Positions 55,247-63,081 of a stretch of 64,000 nucleotides of DNA are shown here, in pieces. Under the pieces are notes generated by a model. It worked only from the letters and a program-made list of their open reading frames with translations. It had not been told where the DNA came from and made no database searches. This DNA is from Pigmentiphaga kullae. GTDB lineage: Bacteria > Pseudomonadota > Gammaproteobacteria > Burkholderiales > Burkholderiaceae_B. The first letter of the stretch is position 1, and every line of letters starts with the position of its first letter. The position numbers were made by a program, and so were the translations under genes. The stretch covers positions 868,001-932,000 of the forward strand of contig NZ_SGXC01000002.1 of NCBI RefSeq assembly GCF_004216695.1, in the 5' to 3' direction.

Positions 55247-56403
55247 TTCAATAGCGCCCGGGCAATCAGCATGCGCTGGATTTCCGAGGCGCCTTCGCCG
55301 ATGCGGTAGTGCCGCACGTCGCGGTAGAAGCGCTCGACCGGCACGCCTCGGATCAGGCCCGAGCCGCCTAGTATCTGCACCGTCCGGTCGGCCACCCGCC
55401 CGACCATCTCGGAGCAGAACAGCTTGACCATGCTGGTGGCCGCGCCCGCATCCTGGCCGGCATCGATGCGCCGCATGGTGTCGTAGGCCAGCGACCGCGC
55501 CAGCGCCAGTTCGGTGGCGGAATCCGCCAGCATCCACTGGATGGCCTGCCTGTCGGCCAGCGGCTGGCCGAAGGTGACGCGGGTCTTGGCGTAGGCCACG
55601 GCTTCTTCCAACAGCCTGTCGGCGGTGCCTATGCAAGCGGCCGACACCCCCATGCGCCCGCTGGCCAGCGACCCCATGGCAATGCCGAATCCGCCGCCGA
55701 CCTCGCCCAGCACCGCCTCGTCGGGCACGAAGCAATCGTCGAAGCGGATTTCGGCCAGTTCGATGGGATCGGACCCAATGGTCTTGTCCACGCGCGCGAT
55801 GTGCATGCCCGGCGTGCCCTGGTCCACCAGGAAGGCCGTGATGCCGCCCCGCGCGCGCCGGGCCGTGTCGGTCACGGCCAGCACCATGATCACCTGCGCG
55901 CGGTGCGCGGCGCTGATGAACTGCTTGAGCCCGTTGATCGCCCAGCCCCCCTCCCTTTTCTCCGCCGTGGTGCGCAAGGCGGCCGCGTCCGACCCCGCCT
56001 CGGGTTCGGTCAGCGCGAAACTGCCCAGCCATTCGCCGCTGGCCAGCCGGGCGACGTACTTGTCGCGCTGCGCCGGCGTTCCGTGGCGCGCGATACCGAT
56101 TGGCGTCAGGCCGCTGGTGCAATCGAGCATGACGGTGAAGACGCGGTGCGACCGCGCCACCTCCTCCATCACCAGACAATAGGTGGCCAGGTCGAATCCG
56201 CCGCCGCCGTACTCGGCCGGCAGGCGCATGCCCAGATAGCCTTGCTGGCGCATCTCGGCCAGCGCCGAAGGCGCCACCTGGCCGTCCCGGTCCATCTGTC
56301 GGGCCAGGGGCTCCAGCCGTTCGCCGACGAAGCGGCGGATGGCGGGACGCATCTCGGCCAGTTCCGGCGTGCAATCCTGCTGTATGGGGCTTGAATAATT
56401 CAT
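55243..56403 (-). CDS. Acyl-CoA dehydrogenase
   Basis: A 386-residue flavoenzyme. The FAD motif is FALTEPEAGSDAAAL, and the C-terminal signature RIGEGASEIQRMLIA carries the catalytic Glu of the medium-chain type. It desaturates an acyl-CoA. The only upstream ATG is at 56403, inside a palindrome and overlapping a TATAAT, with no Shine-Dalgarno site. ATG 56352, 51 nt further in, is the alternative but would trim the first helix. It is coupled to mmgE and divergent from the IclR gene. Confidence 0.92.
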   Translation of the reverse strand: MNYSSPIQQDCTPELAEMRPAIRRFVGERLEPLARQMDRDGQVAPSALAEMRQQGYLGMRLPAEYGGGGFDLATYCLVMEEVARSHRVFTVMLDCTSGLTPIGIARHGTPAQRDKYVARLASGEWLGSFALTEPEAGSDAAALRTTAEKREGGWAINGLKQFISAAHRAQVIMVLAVTDTARRARGGITAFLVDQGTPGMHIARVDKTIGSDPIELAEIRFDDCFVPDEAVLGEVGGGFGIAMGSLASGRMGVSAACIGTADRLLEEAVAYAKTRVTFGQPLADRQAIQWMLADSATELALARSLAYDTMRRIDAGQDAGAATSMVKLFCSEMVGRVADRTVQILGGSGLIRGVPVERFYRDVRHYRIGEGASEIQRMLIARALLK

Positions 56404-56433
56404 TATATGAATTGATAATTCGTTTTATGAATT
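56397..56433. promoter_or_regulatory. Tandem palindromic operator between IclR and acyl-CoA dehydrogenase genes
   Basis: Two 17-bp inverted repeats: AATTCAT-TAT-ATGAATT (56397-56413, perfect) and AATTCGT-TTT-ATGAATT (56417-56433, one mismatch). Their centres are 20 bp apart, about two helical turns. The region is A/T-rich in a GC-rich genome. Binding by the adjacent IclR protein is very likely. Confidence 0.75.
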
Positions 56434-56477
56434 TATTCTGGGCTTCACCCGAAAGGGTGTCAAGGCCCGCGCGCGCC

Positions 56478-57242
56478 ATGAAAGAAACGGATCCGCTGTT
56501 CGTCACCGCGCTGGCCCGAGGGCTGGAAATCCTGCGCTGCTTCACGCCCGCGCGCGGCGAACTGGGCACCACGGAAATCGCCCGGCTGACCGGGCTGCCG
56601 CAGCCCACCGTCTGGCGGCTGTGCAAGACGCTGGCGGCGCTGGGCTATCTGGTGCCCACCGCGAACGACAAGCTGCGCGTGGGCGCGGCCGCCCTGCTGC
56701 TGGGCTATGCCGTGGTCGCGCAGACCGGGATCAACGACTATGCCGTACCGCTGATGAAGGCCGCCGCCGACGCCCTGGGCACCACGGTGCTGCTGGCCGA
56801 AAGGCACGAGGCCAGCATGGTGGTCATCCAGCGTTGCGAGCCCGCCCAGGTGCGCCGGGTGATGCTGCACATAGGGTCGACGGTCGGCCTGACCGACTCA
56901 TCGCTGGGTCTGGCGTACCTGGCGGCCCAGCCGCCGGCCGAACGCGAACGCATCGTCGCCGGCTTGCAGGCAGAGGGGCGATGGGATGCCGACGGGGCTC
57001 CCGGCCGGCTGCGAACGGCGCTGGACGACTACGCGCGCCACGGCGCCGTGTTCATGCGTTATCCGCAGGAGAATTTCACCGCGATCGGCGTCCCGGTCCA
57101 GCCCGCCGACCGCCATCGCACGCTGGTCCTGACCTGCGGCGCCTCGGACGCCCTGTTCACCGACACCCACGTCGCCGCCACCGTCGCGCCCGCGCTCAAG
57201 CGCCTGGCGGCGGAAATCGCGCCCCTGCTGATCAAGAGATAG
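56478..57242 (+). CDS. IclR family transcriptional regulator
   Basis: A 254-residue regulator. The N-terminal winged helix-turn-helix (about 10-70) has LARGLEILRCFTP and EIARLTGLPQPTVWRLCKTL. The C-terminal effector domain follows (about 85-250; GSTVGLTDSSLGLAYLAA). ATG 56478 gives the usual family N terminus; an in-frame opening from 56391 is rejected because it crosses the operator. It diverges from the acyl-CoA dehydrogenase and shares its promoter. Confidence 0.93.
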   Translation: MKETDPLFVTALARGLEILRCFTPARGELGTTEIARLTGLPQPTVWRLCKTLAALGYLVPTANDKLRVGAAALLLGYAVVAQTGINDYAVPLMKAAADALGTTVLLAERHEASMVVIQRCEPAQVRRVMLHIGSTVGLTDSSLGLAYLAAQPPAERERIVAGLQAEGRWDADGAPGRLRTALDDYARHGAVFMRYPQENFTAIGVPVQPADRHRTLVLTCGASDALFTDTHVAATVAPALKRLAAEIAPLLIKR

Positions 57243-57261
57243 AACGCCGGGAACGGCGTCC

Positions 57262-58647
57262 TTACGCTACCGCACCCCAGAGGTCGTGGTCGTCGGAACG
57301 GGCGATGCGGACGGAAATGATGTCGCCTACCTTGTAGCGCTTCCAGGGCTTGTCGACCGGCGCCACATAGACCTTGCCGTCGATGTCGGGCGCATCGCCC
57401 ATGGAACGGGCGATGCCGCCCTCGGGGCCCGCTTCGTCCACCACGCACTTGATGACCTTGCCGACGCGGCGCGCCAGGCGCTTGCGGGACACGGCCTGCT
57501 GGACCTGCATGAAGCGGGCCTGGCGCTCCTGCCGGACTTCGTCGGGCACGGGATCGGGCAGTTCGTTGGCGGCCGCGCCCTCGACCGGCGAATAGGCGAA
57601 ACAGCCCACGCGGTCGAGTTCGGCCTCGCGCAGGAAGTCCAGCATTTCCTCGAATTCGGCCTCGGTCTCGCCGGGGAAGCCGGCGATGAAGGTGCTGCGT
57701 ATCGTCAGGTCCGGACAGATCGCGCGCCAGGCGCGGATGCGGTCCAGGTTGCGCTCGGACGAGGCCGGGCGCTTCATCAGCTTCAGGATGCGCTGGCTGG
57801 CGTGCTGGAACGGCACGTCCAGGTACGGCAGCACGCGTCCGCCGCTCTCGTGGACCTCGTTCATCAGCGGCAGGACCTCGTCCACGTGCGGATAGGGATA
57901 GACGTAGTGCAGGCGGATCCAGGCGCCCAGCCTGGACAGTTCGCGCACCAGCTCGGTCATCCGGGTACGCACCGCGCGGCCGTCGACGAAGCCCGTGCGG
58001 TACTTCACATCCACGCCGTAGGCGCTGGTGTCCTGCGAGATGACCAGGATTTCCTTGACGCCGGCCTTGACCAGGTTTTCGGCCTCGCGCATGACCTCGT
58101 GGATCGGCCGCGACACCAGGTCGCCGCGCATGGACGGGATGATGCAGAAGCTGCAGCGGTGGTTGCAGCCCTCGGATATCTTCAGGTAGGCATAGTGCTT
58201 GGGCGTCAGGCGCACGCCCTGCGGCGGCACGAGGTCGCTGAAGGGGTCGTGGGGCTTGGGCAGGTGCTGGTGCACCGCCTGCATGACCTCGTGGGTCGCG
58301 TGCGGCCCGGTCACGGCCAGGACCTTGGGATGCATCTTCTGCACCACGCCCTCGCCGTCGGACTCCTTCTTGGCGCCCAGGCAGCCGGTCACGATGACCT
58401 TGCCGTTGGCCTGCAGGGCCTCGCCTATGGTGTCCAGGCTTTCCTTGACCGCATCGTCGATGAAGCCACAGGTATTGACGATGACCAGGTCCGCGTCCTC
58501 GTAGGTCTTGGAGGTCTCGTAGCCTTCGGCGCGCAGCTGGGTCAGGATCTGCTCGGAATCCGAGGCCGCCTTCGGACAGCCCAGGCTGGCGAAGGCCACG
58601 CGGGGAACGGCGGCGGGGGTCGGGGAATCGGTGGAATGGATGGACAT
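57262..58647 (-). CDS. rimO: Ribosomal protein S12 methylthiotransferase
   Basis: A 461-residue radical-SAM enzyme (E. coli RimO 441). The N-terminal cluster-binding domain has Cys in [21 protein letters not shown] and VTGCLGAKK. The radical-SAM CX3CX2C is in [12 protein letters not shown]-terminal TRAM domain follows. It methylthiolates S12 Asp88. ATG 58647 is preferred over GTG 58656. RimO rather than MiaB is indicated by [18 protein letters not shown]. Confidence 0.95.
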   Translation of the reverse strand: MSIHSTDSPTPAAVPRVAFASLGCPKAASDSEQILTQLRAEGYETSKTYEDADLVIVNTCGFIDDAVKESLDTIGEALQANGKVIVTGCLGAKKESDGEGVVQKMHPKVLAVTGPHATHEVMQAVHQHLPKPHDPFSDLVPPQGVRLTPKHYAYLKISEGCNHRCSFCIIPSMRGDLVSRPIHEVMREAENLVKAGVKEILVISQDTSAYGVDVKYRTGFVDGRAVRTRMTELVRELSRLGAWIRLHYVYPYPHVDEVLPLMNEVHESGGRVLPYLDVPFQHASQRILKLMKRPASSERNLDRIRAWRAICPDLTIRSTFIAGFPGETEAEFEEMLDFLREAELDRVGCFAYSPVEGAAANELPDPVPDEVRQERQARFMQVQQAVSRKRLARRVGKVIKCVVDEAGPEGGIARSMGDAPDIDGKVYVAPVDKPWKRYKVGDIISVRIARSDDHDLWGAVA

Positions 58648-58729
58648 CGGGCGCACCGCGAGCGCGACTCGCGGCCGGAATTAGCGGAATGGGGGCATTT
58701 TACCGGGTTACGGCAGGCCCGCCCCCGCG

Positions 58730-59296
58730 CTACTTGCGCTCGTCGTCCTTGGAGGGAGACGTGAAGGGAAAAGTGGTGAACATGGACCGGGTCTGGTTCT
58801 GCATCTGGTCCTGCATCTGCACGAACAGGTTCTTGCTCTGCTCGATGTAGCTGCTCATCATGCTCTGGATCATCGGCGTCTGGACGTTCATGAACTGCGC
58901 CCAGGCCTCGGGGCCGAACTGGCCGCCGTACAGGCCCTTGGACTGCTCGCCCAGCTTGTTCTGGATCTCCATGAAGGCCTGGATGTTCTTTTCCAGGTAC
59001 GAACCCATGATGCCCTGCATCGCATGGCCGTAGAAACGGATGATCTGGGCCAGCATGGTGGACGTGAACATGGGCGCCCCGGCGGTTTCCTCTTCCAGGA
59101 TGATCTGCAGCAGGATGCTGCGGGTCAGGTCCTCGCCGGACTTGGCGTCGACGACCTCGAAGGTCTCGTTGTCCAGCACGAGCTGCTTGACGTCGGCCAA
59201 GGTGATATAGGTGCTGGTCTGCGTATCGTATAACCGGCGATTGGGATATTTTTTTATCAACCGCAACGCGTTGCCGGCTCCAGCTTGCTGCGCCAT
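58730..59296 (-). CDS. phaR: Polyhydroxyalkanoate synthesis repressor PhaR
   Basis: A 188-residue PhaR. The N-terminal DNA- and PHB-binding domain has IKKYPNRRLYDTQTSTYIT (about 14-32), then VVDAKSGEDLTRSILLQII. The C-terminal half is Gln/Met-rich. PhaR represses phasin and its own gene and binds PHB granules. ATG 59296 is preferred to GTG 59308. The gene follows phaB after a hairpin. Confidence 0.95.
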   Translation of the reverse strand: MAQQAGAGNALRLIKKYPNRRLYDTQTSTYITLADVKQLVLDNETFEVVDAKSGEDLTRSILLQIILEEETAGAPMFTSTMLAQIIRFYGHAMQGIMGSYLEKNIQAFMEIQNKLGEQSKGLYGGQFGPEAWAQFMNVQTPMIQSMMSSYIEQSKNLFVQMQDQMQNQTRSMFTTFPFTSPSKDDERK

Positions 59297-59325
59297 GCTT
59301 GCCCCCAACTTAGATTTGTATGAAA

Positions 59326-59351
59326 CCGGTGCGGTCCGCCGACCGCACCGG
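59326..59351 (-). terminator. Hairpin between phaB and phaR
   Basis: A perfect 11-bp stem, CCGGTGCGGTC with a 4-nt loop, lies in the gap between the phaB stop and the phaR start. Only TTTCAT follows, so it is a weak terminator or a processing hairpin. Confidence 0.5.
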
Positions 59352-59402
59352 CCATCAAGTTTAGTCCAACCCGGCGTGGAACGCCTTGGACCCGATGGGG
59401 GC

Positions 59403-60140
59403 TTACCCCATGTGCAGGCCGCCGTTCAGCGAGAAATCCGCGCCGGTGGCGAAGCCGGCGTCGTCGGAGGCCAGCCACGCCACGATGGATCCGATCTCGT
59501 CCGGCGTGCCCAGGCGCTTCACGGGAATGGTGTCGACGATGGTCTGCAGCACGTCGGGACGGATGGCCCGCACCATGTCGGTACCGATGTAGCCGGGCGA
59601 GACCGTATTGACCGTCACGCCCTTGGAAGCCACTTCCTGCGCCAGCGCCATGGTGAAGCCGTGGATGCCGGCCTTGGCCGTGGAATAGTTGGTCTGGCCG
59701 AACTGCCCCTTCTGGCCATTGACCGAACTGATGTTGATGATACGCCCCCACTTGCGCTCGGTCATGTCGCCGATGACCTGCTTGGTGACGTTGAACAGGC
59801 TGTTCAGGTTGGTGTCGATGACAGCTCGCCAGTCGTCCAGCGTCATCTTGCGGAAGACGCCGTCGCGGGTGATGCCCGCGTTGTTGACCAGCACGTCGAC
59901 CGGCCCGAACTCCTCTCGCACCTTGGCGAACGCGGCCACCGTGGAATCCCAGTCCGCCACGTTGCCCACGGAGGCGTGGAACGTATAGCCGAGCGCCGAT
60001 TGTTCGTTCAGCCACTGCTGAGAATCGCGATTGGGCCCGCAACCGGCGACGACGGTGAACCCCGCCTTGGCCAGCCGCTGGCAGATGACGGTGCCTATGC
60101 CGCCCATGCCGCCCGTCACGTACGCTATCTTTCCGCTCAT
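59403..60140 (-). CDS. phaB: Acetoacetyl-CoA reductase
   Basis: A 245-residue NADPH-dependent SDR. It has VTGGMGGIGTVI near the N terminus, NNAG, and the catalytic Ser and Tyr-Lys in ISSVNGQKGQFGQTNYSTAK. The C-terminal SLNGGLHMG is typical of PhaB. It makes (R)-3-hydroxybutyryl-CoA for PhaC. AAGGAGG precedes the ATG. phaA (thiolase) is not in the cluster. Confidence 0.96.
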   Translation of the reverse strand: MSGKIAYVTGGMGGIGTVICQRLAKAGFTVVAGCGPNRDSQQWLNEQSALGYTFHASVGNVADWDSTVAAFAKVREEFGPVDVLVNNAGITRDGVFRKMTLDDWRAVIDTNLNSLFNVTKQVIGDMTERKWGRIINISSVNGQKGQFGQTNYSTAKAGIHGFTMALAQEVASKGVTVNTVSPGYIGTDMVRAIRPDVLQTIVDTIPVKRLGTPDEIGSIVAWLASDDAGFATGADFSLNGGLHMG

Positions 60141-60157
60141 GATGCCTCCTTATGAAA

Positions 60158-60175
60158 CGGCGGAACCCCCCGCCG
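60158..60175 (-). promoter_or_regulatory. Hairpin in the phaC-phaB gap
   Basis: CGGCGG-N6-CCGCCG just upstream of the phaB Shine-Dalgarno. On the minus strand TTTCAT follows. It may tune phaB expression relative to phaC. Confidence 0.35.
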
Positions 60176-60204
60176 CTTGACCCGCAGAATACGCATGTCT
60201 CCTG

Positions 60205-61917
60205 TCATGCCGCCCGGATCCGCACGTACTTGCCCGGTGCGGGTTCGATGACGGGATGTTCGGCGCTGCCCAGCGCGCCCGGCGCCTTGCCCTGGCGCCC
60301 TCCGTGCTCCTTGATCCAGGTTGCCCAGTCGTTCCACCAGCTGCCCGCCACTTCGCGCGCCCCGCCCATCCAGGCGGCGGCATCGGCCGGCAGCTTGTCG
60401 TCCTCGCGCACCCAATAGCTGCGCCGGTTGCGCGAGGCCGGATTGATGACGCCCGCGATATGGCCCGAGGCCCCCAGCACGAAGCGCATCTGCCCGCGCA
60501 GCAGCGAGGTCGATGCGTAGGCCGAGGTCCAGGGCACGATGTGGTCCTCGCGCGAGCCGTACACGTAGGCCGGCATGTCGAGCGCGCTCAGGTCCAGTCC
60601 CACCCCGCAGGCGCGCACCTTGCCGGGCACCCGCAGGTTGTTCTCGAGATAGGTGTTGCGCAGGTACCAGGCATAGAACGGTCCCGGCAGGTTGGTGCTG
60701 TCGGCGTTCCAGTACAGAAGGTCGAAGGCCGACGGCGCCTGTCCCTTCAGGTAGTTGTTGACGACGTAGTTCCAAACCAGGTCGTTGGGACGCAGGAAGG
60801 CGAAGGTGGTGGCCAGCTCGCGCGCCGCCAGCACCCCGCCCGCGGCGAACTGCTGTTCGCGCAGCAGTACCTGGGCTTCGTCGATGAACACGTCGAGCAC
60901 GCCGGTGTCGGCGAAATCCAGCAGCGTCGTCAACAGCGTGAGCGAGGCCACGGGGTCCTGGCCGCGCGCCTTGGCCACGGCCAGCGCCGACGACAGCAGC
61001 GTGCCGCCCACGCAGAATCCCAGCGCATTGACCTGCGGCTGCCGCGAAATGGACGAGACCGCGTCTATCGCCTCGAGCACGCCCTCTTGCAGGTAGGCGT
61101 CCCAGTCGGCATGCTGCACGCCGTCGGCGTCGGCCGACAACGGATTGCGCCACGACACCATGAAGACCTGCATGCCCTGTTCCAGCGCGAAGCGCACGAA
61201 GGAGTTGTGCGGCTGCAGGTCCAGGATGTAGAACTTGTTGATGCAGGGCGGCACGATCAGCAGCGGGCGCGCATAGGTGCGGGGCGCGAGCGGCTTGTAC
61301 TGGATAAGCTGGAACAGCCGGTTCTCGAACACCACCGACCCTTCGGTGGTGGCAAGATTGCGCCCGACCTCGAACGAGGCTTCGTCGGTATGGGAAATGC
61401 GCCCCCTCTTCAGGTCGGCCATCAGGTTGGCGATGCCCTGCTGCAGGCTTTCGCCGCCGGATTCGAGCAGCCGGCGCTGCGCATCGGGATTGAGGGCGAG
61501 GAAGTTCGAGGGCGACATGGCCTCGACCCACTGCATGGTGGCAAAGCGCAGCCGGTTCAGGACGTGCTCGGGCGCCTCGATGCTGTCGGCCATCTTGAGC
61601 ATGGTGCGCGCCGACAGCAGGTAGGCATGCGCCAGGAAGGCATGGGCGGGGCTGGCGCCCCAGGCTTCACCGGCGAAGCGCTGATCGGACAGCGGTTCGA
61701 GCTGGCCGGCGCTGGCGGCCCGCCAAAGATCGGCCCACTCCTGCGCGAACTCCTGCTGGATCTCCAGCAGCTTTTCGGGGGCCATGGCGTGCCCGCCCGA
61801 CAGGATGCGGCTCGAAGGCGCCGACGACCCAGGCATGTCGACCTTCTGATTCAACATCTGCTGCCATGCTTCCAGCCACGCCAAGGGGTTCGTAGAATCC
61901 TGCCTGGACTGACTCAC
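60205..61917 (-). CDS. phaC: Class I poly(3-hydroxyalkanoate) synthase
   Basis: A 570-residue PhaC (Ralstonia 589). The lipase-like box GFCVGG carries the catalytic Cys302, followed by the Asp in REDHIVPW and the His of SGHIAGVINP. The N-terminal segment (about 1-190) is the poorly conserved class I domain. It polymerises hydroxyacyl-CoA into storage granules. The start is GTG. A good -35/-10 promoter (61953-61981) lies upstream. Confidence 0.97.
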   Translation of the reverse strand: MSQSRQDSTNPLAWLEAWQQMLNQKVDMPGSSAPSSRILSGGHAMAPEKLLEIQQEFAQEWADLWRAASAGQLEPLSDQRFAGEAWGASPAHAFLAHAYLLSARTMLKMADSIEAPEHVLNRLRFATMQWVEAMSPSNFLALNPDAQRRLLESGGESLQQGIANLMADLKRGRISHTDEASFEVGRNLATTEGSVVFENRLFQLIQYKPLAPRTYARPLLIVPPCINKFYILDLQPHNSFVRFALEQGMQVFMVSWRNPLSADADGVQHADWDAYLQEGVLEAIDAVSSISRQPQVNALGFCVGGTLLSSALAVAKARGQDPVASLTLLTTLLDFADTGVLDVFIDEAQVLLREQQFAAGGVLAARELATTFAFLRPNDLVWNYVVNNYLKGQAPSAFDLLYWNADSTNLPGPFYAWYLRNTYLENNLRVPGKVRACGVGLDLSALDMPAYVYGSREDHIVPWTSAYASTSLLRGQMRFVLGASGHIAGVINPASRNRRSYWVREDDKLPADAAAWMGGAREVAGSWWNDWATWIKEHGGRQGKAPGALGSAEHPVIEPAPGKYVRIRAA

Positions 61918-61952
61918 TAGAACACCTTGCTGATTCGATTACGCTAGATGCC

Positions 61953-61981
61953 ATAGTGCATAGCGCGCCAGCGGCTGTCAA
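61953..61981 (-). promoter_or_regulatory. Probable phaC promoter
   Basis: Minus strand TTGACA (61981-61976), a 17-bp spacer and CACTAT (61958-61953), 36 bp before the phaC GTG. Confidence 0.6.
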
Positions 61982-62061
61982 ATCGCGCCAAGCCCCCGGA
62001 AATCGCCGGCGCGGCGGCCGACAGGGCCGACGTTTCATACCTCTTTCAGACTTGCCGACCC

Positions 62062-62286
62062 ATGCATTTTTCCTTCCTCGTCGCCATCGGCTGGCTTTAC
62101 GTGACACTGCTGATGTCCCTGGCGCAGCCCACCGTGCTGGCGGGTATCGCGACCCTGCTGTTCTACGGACTGCTGCCGGTCGCGATCCTGCTCTACATCT
62201 TCACCGCGCCCATGCGCAAGCGGCTGCGCCGCGCGCGCGAAGCGGCGCGCGACACCCCGGAAAACCCTGATCAAGAGAAACCCTGA
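62062..62286 (+). CDS. Small membrane protein of unknown function
   Basis: A 74-residue protein with two hydrophobic stretches (about 4-22 and 25-48; LAGIATLLFYGLLPVAILL) and a basic, charged tail (RKRLRRAREAARD) that ends in PENPDQEKP. No family is recognised. It is on the opposite strand to its neighbours and converges on pgeF. The coding potential is reasonable but a non-coding alternative remains possible. Confidence 0.6.
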   Translation: MHFSFLVAIGWLYVTLLMSLAQPTVLAGIATLLFYGLLPVAILLYIFTAPMRKRLRRAREAARDTPENPDQEKP

Positions 62287-62325
62287 TGGAGCCGGCGATC
62301 ATGCGTGGCCCCGAGCGCCTGGCGG

Positions 62326-63081
62326 TCAGGAAGCCAGCCAGGCCAGCGTCGCGAAGCGTCCGGTGACGCCTTCCTTCCGGTAGGAGTAGAAACGGTCGTT
62401 GCCGGCCACCGTGCAGAGATTGCTGCGCACGACCGTGGCCACGCCCGCGGCGCGCAGCCGCTGCTCGGCCAGCGCCGGCAGGTCGGCCCGCCACTTGGGC
62501 GCGCCCGCCGCGTCGCGGCCGCCCGTCGGCACGAAGGCCTGCGCCGGCGGTTCAGCCATGCGCGCGAAGGCGGCCCGGACTTCGTCGCCCACCTCGAACG
62601 CCGCCGGGCCGATGGCCGGCCCTATCCAGGCCCGCAGGTCCGTATCCGGCGCCACCGCCATCGCCGCGACCGCGTTTTCGAGCACGCCGGCCGCCAGCCC
62701 GCGCCAGCCGGCATGGGCCACGGCCAGGACACCGGCGCCGGGAGCCGCGATCACGACCGGCAGGCAGTCCGCCGTCATGATGGCCAGCACCCTGCCCGGC
62801 GTGCGCGTGACGGCGGCGTCGGCCGGCGCGGGATCCGTTTCGCGATCGGCATCGGCCACCCGCGTGCCGTGTACCTGCTCCAGCCACAACGGACCGGACG
62901 GCAGCAGCGCGCGCAGGCGCGCGCGGTTCGCGGCCACGGCCTCGGGCGCATCGCCCACGTGGGCGCCCAGGTTGAACGAGGCGTACGGCCCCGTGCTGAC
63001 GCCGCCGGTACGGGTGGTGGCGACGATGCGCAGCCCGGGCCAGTCCGGGCCCTCGTGCACGAACGGCTCGGCAGCATTCAT
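62326..63081 (-). CDS. pgeF: PgeF/YfiH-type polyphenol oxidase-family protein
   Basis: A 251-residue protein of the YfiH/PgeF (laccase-domain) family, involved in peptidoglycan amino-acid editing (correcting L-Ser in place of L-Ala) in E. coli. The metal-site residues are seen in LEQVHGTRV (His), MTADCLPV (Cys) and VAHAGWRGL (His). The ATG overlaps the rluD stop by 4 bp, the usual rluD-pgeF pair. Confidence 0.93.
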   Translation of the reverse strand: MNAAEPFVHEGPDWPGLRIVATTRTGGVSTGPYASFNLGAHVGDAPEAVAANRARLRALLPSGPLWLEQVHGTRVADADRETDPAPADAAVTRTPGRVLAIMTADCLPVVIAAPGAGVLAVAHAGWRGLAAGVLENAVAAMAVAPDTDLRAWIGPAIGPAAFEVGDEVRAAFARMAEPPAQAFVPTGGRDAAGAPKWRADLPALAEQRLRAAGVATVVRSNLCTVAGNDRFYSYRKEGVTGRFATLAWLAS

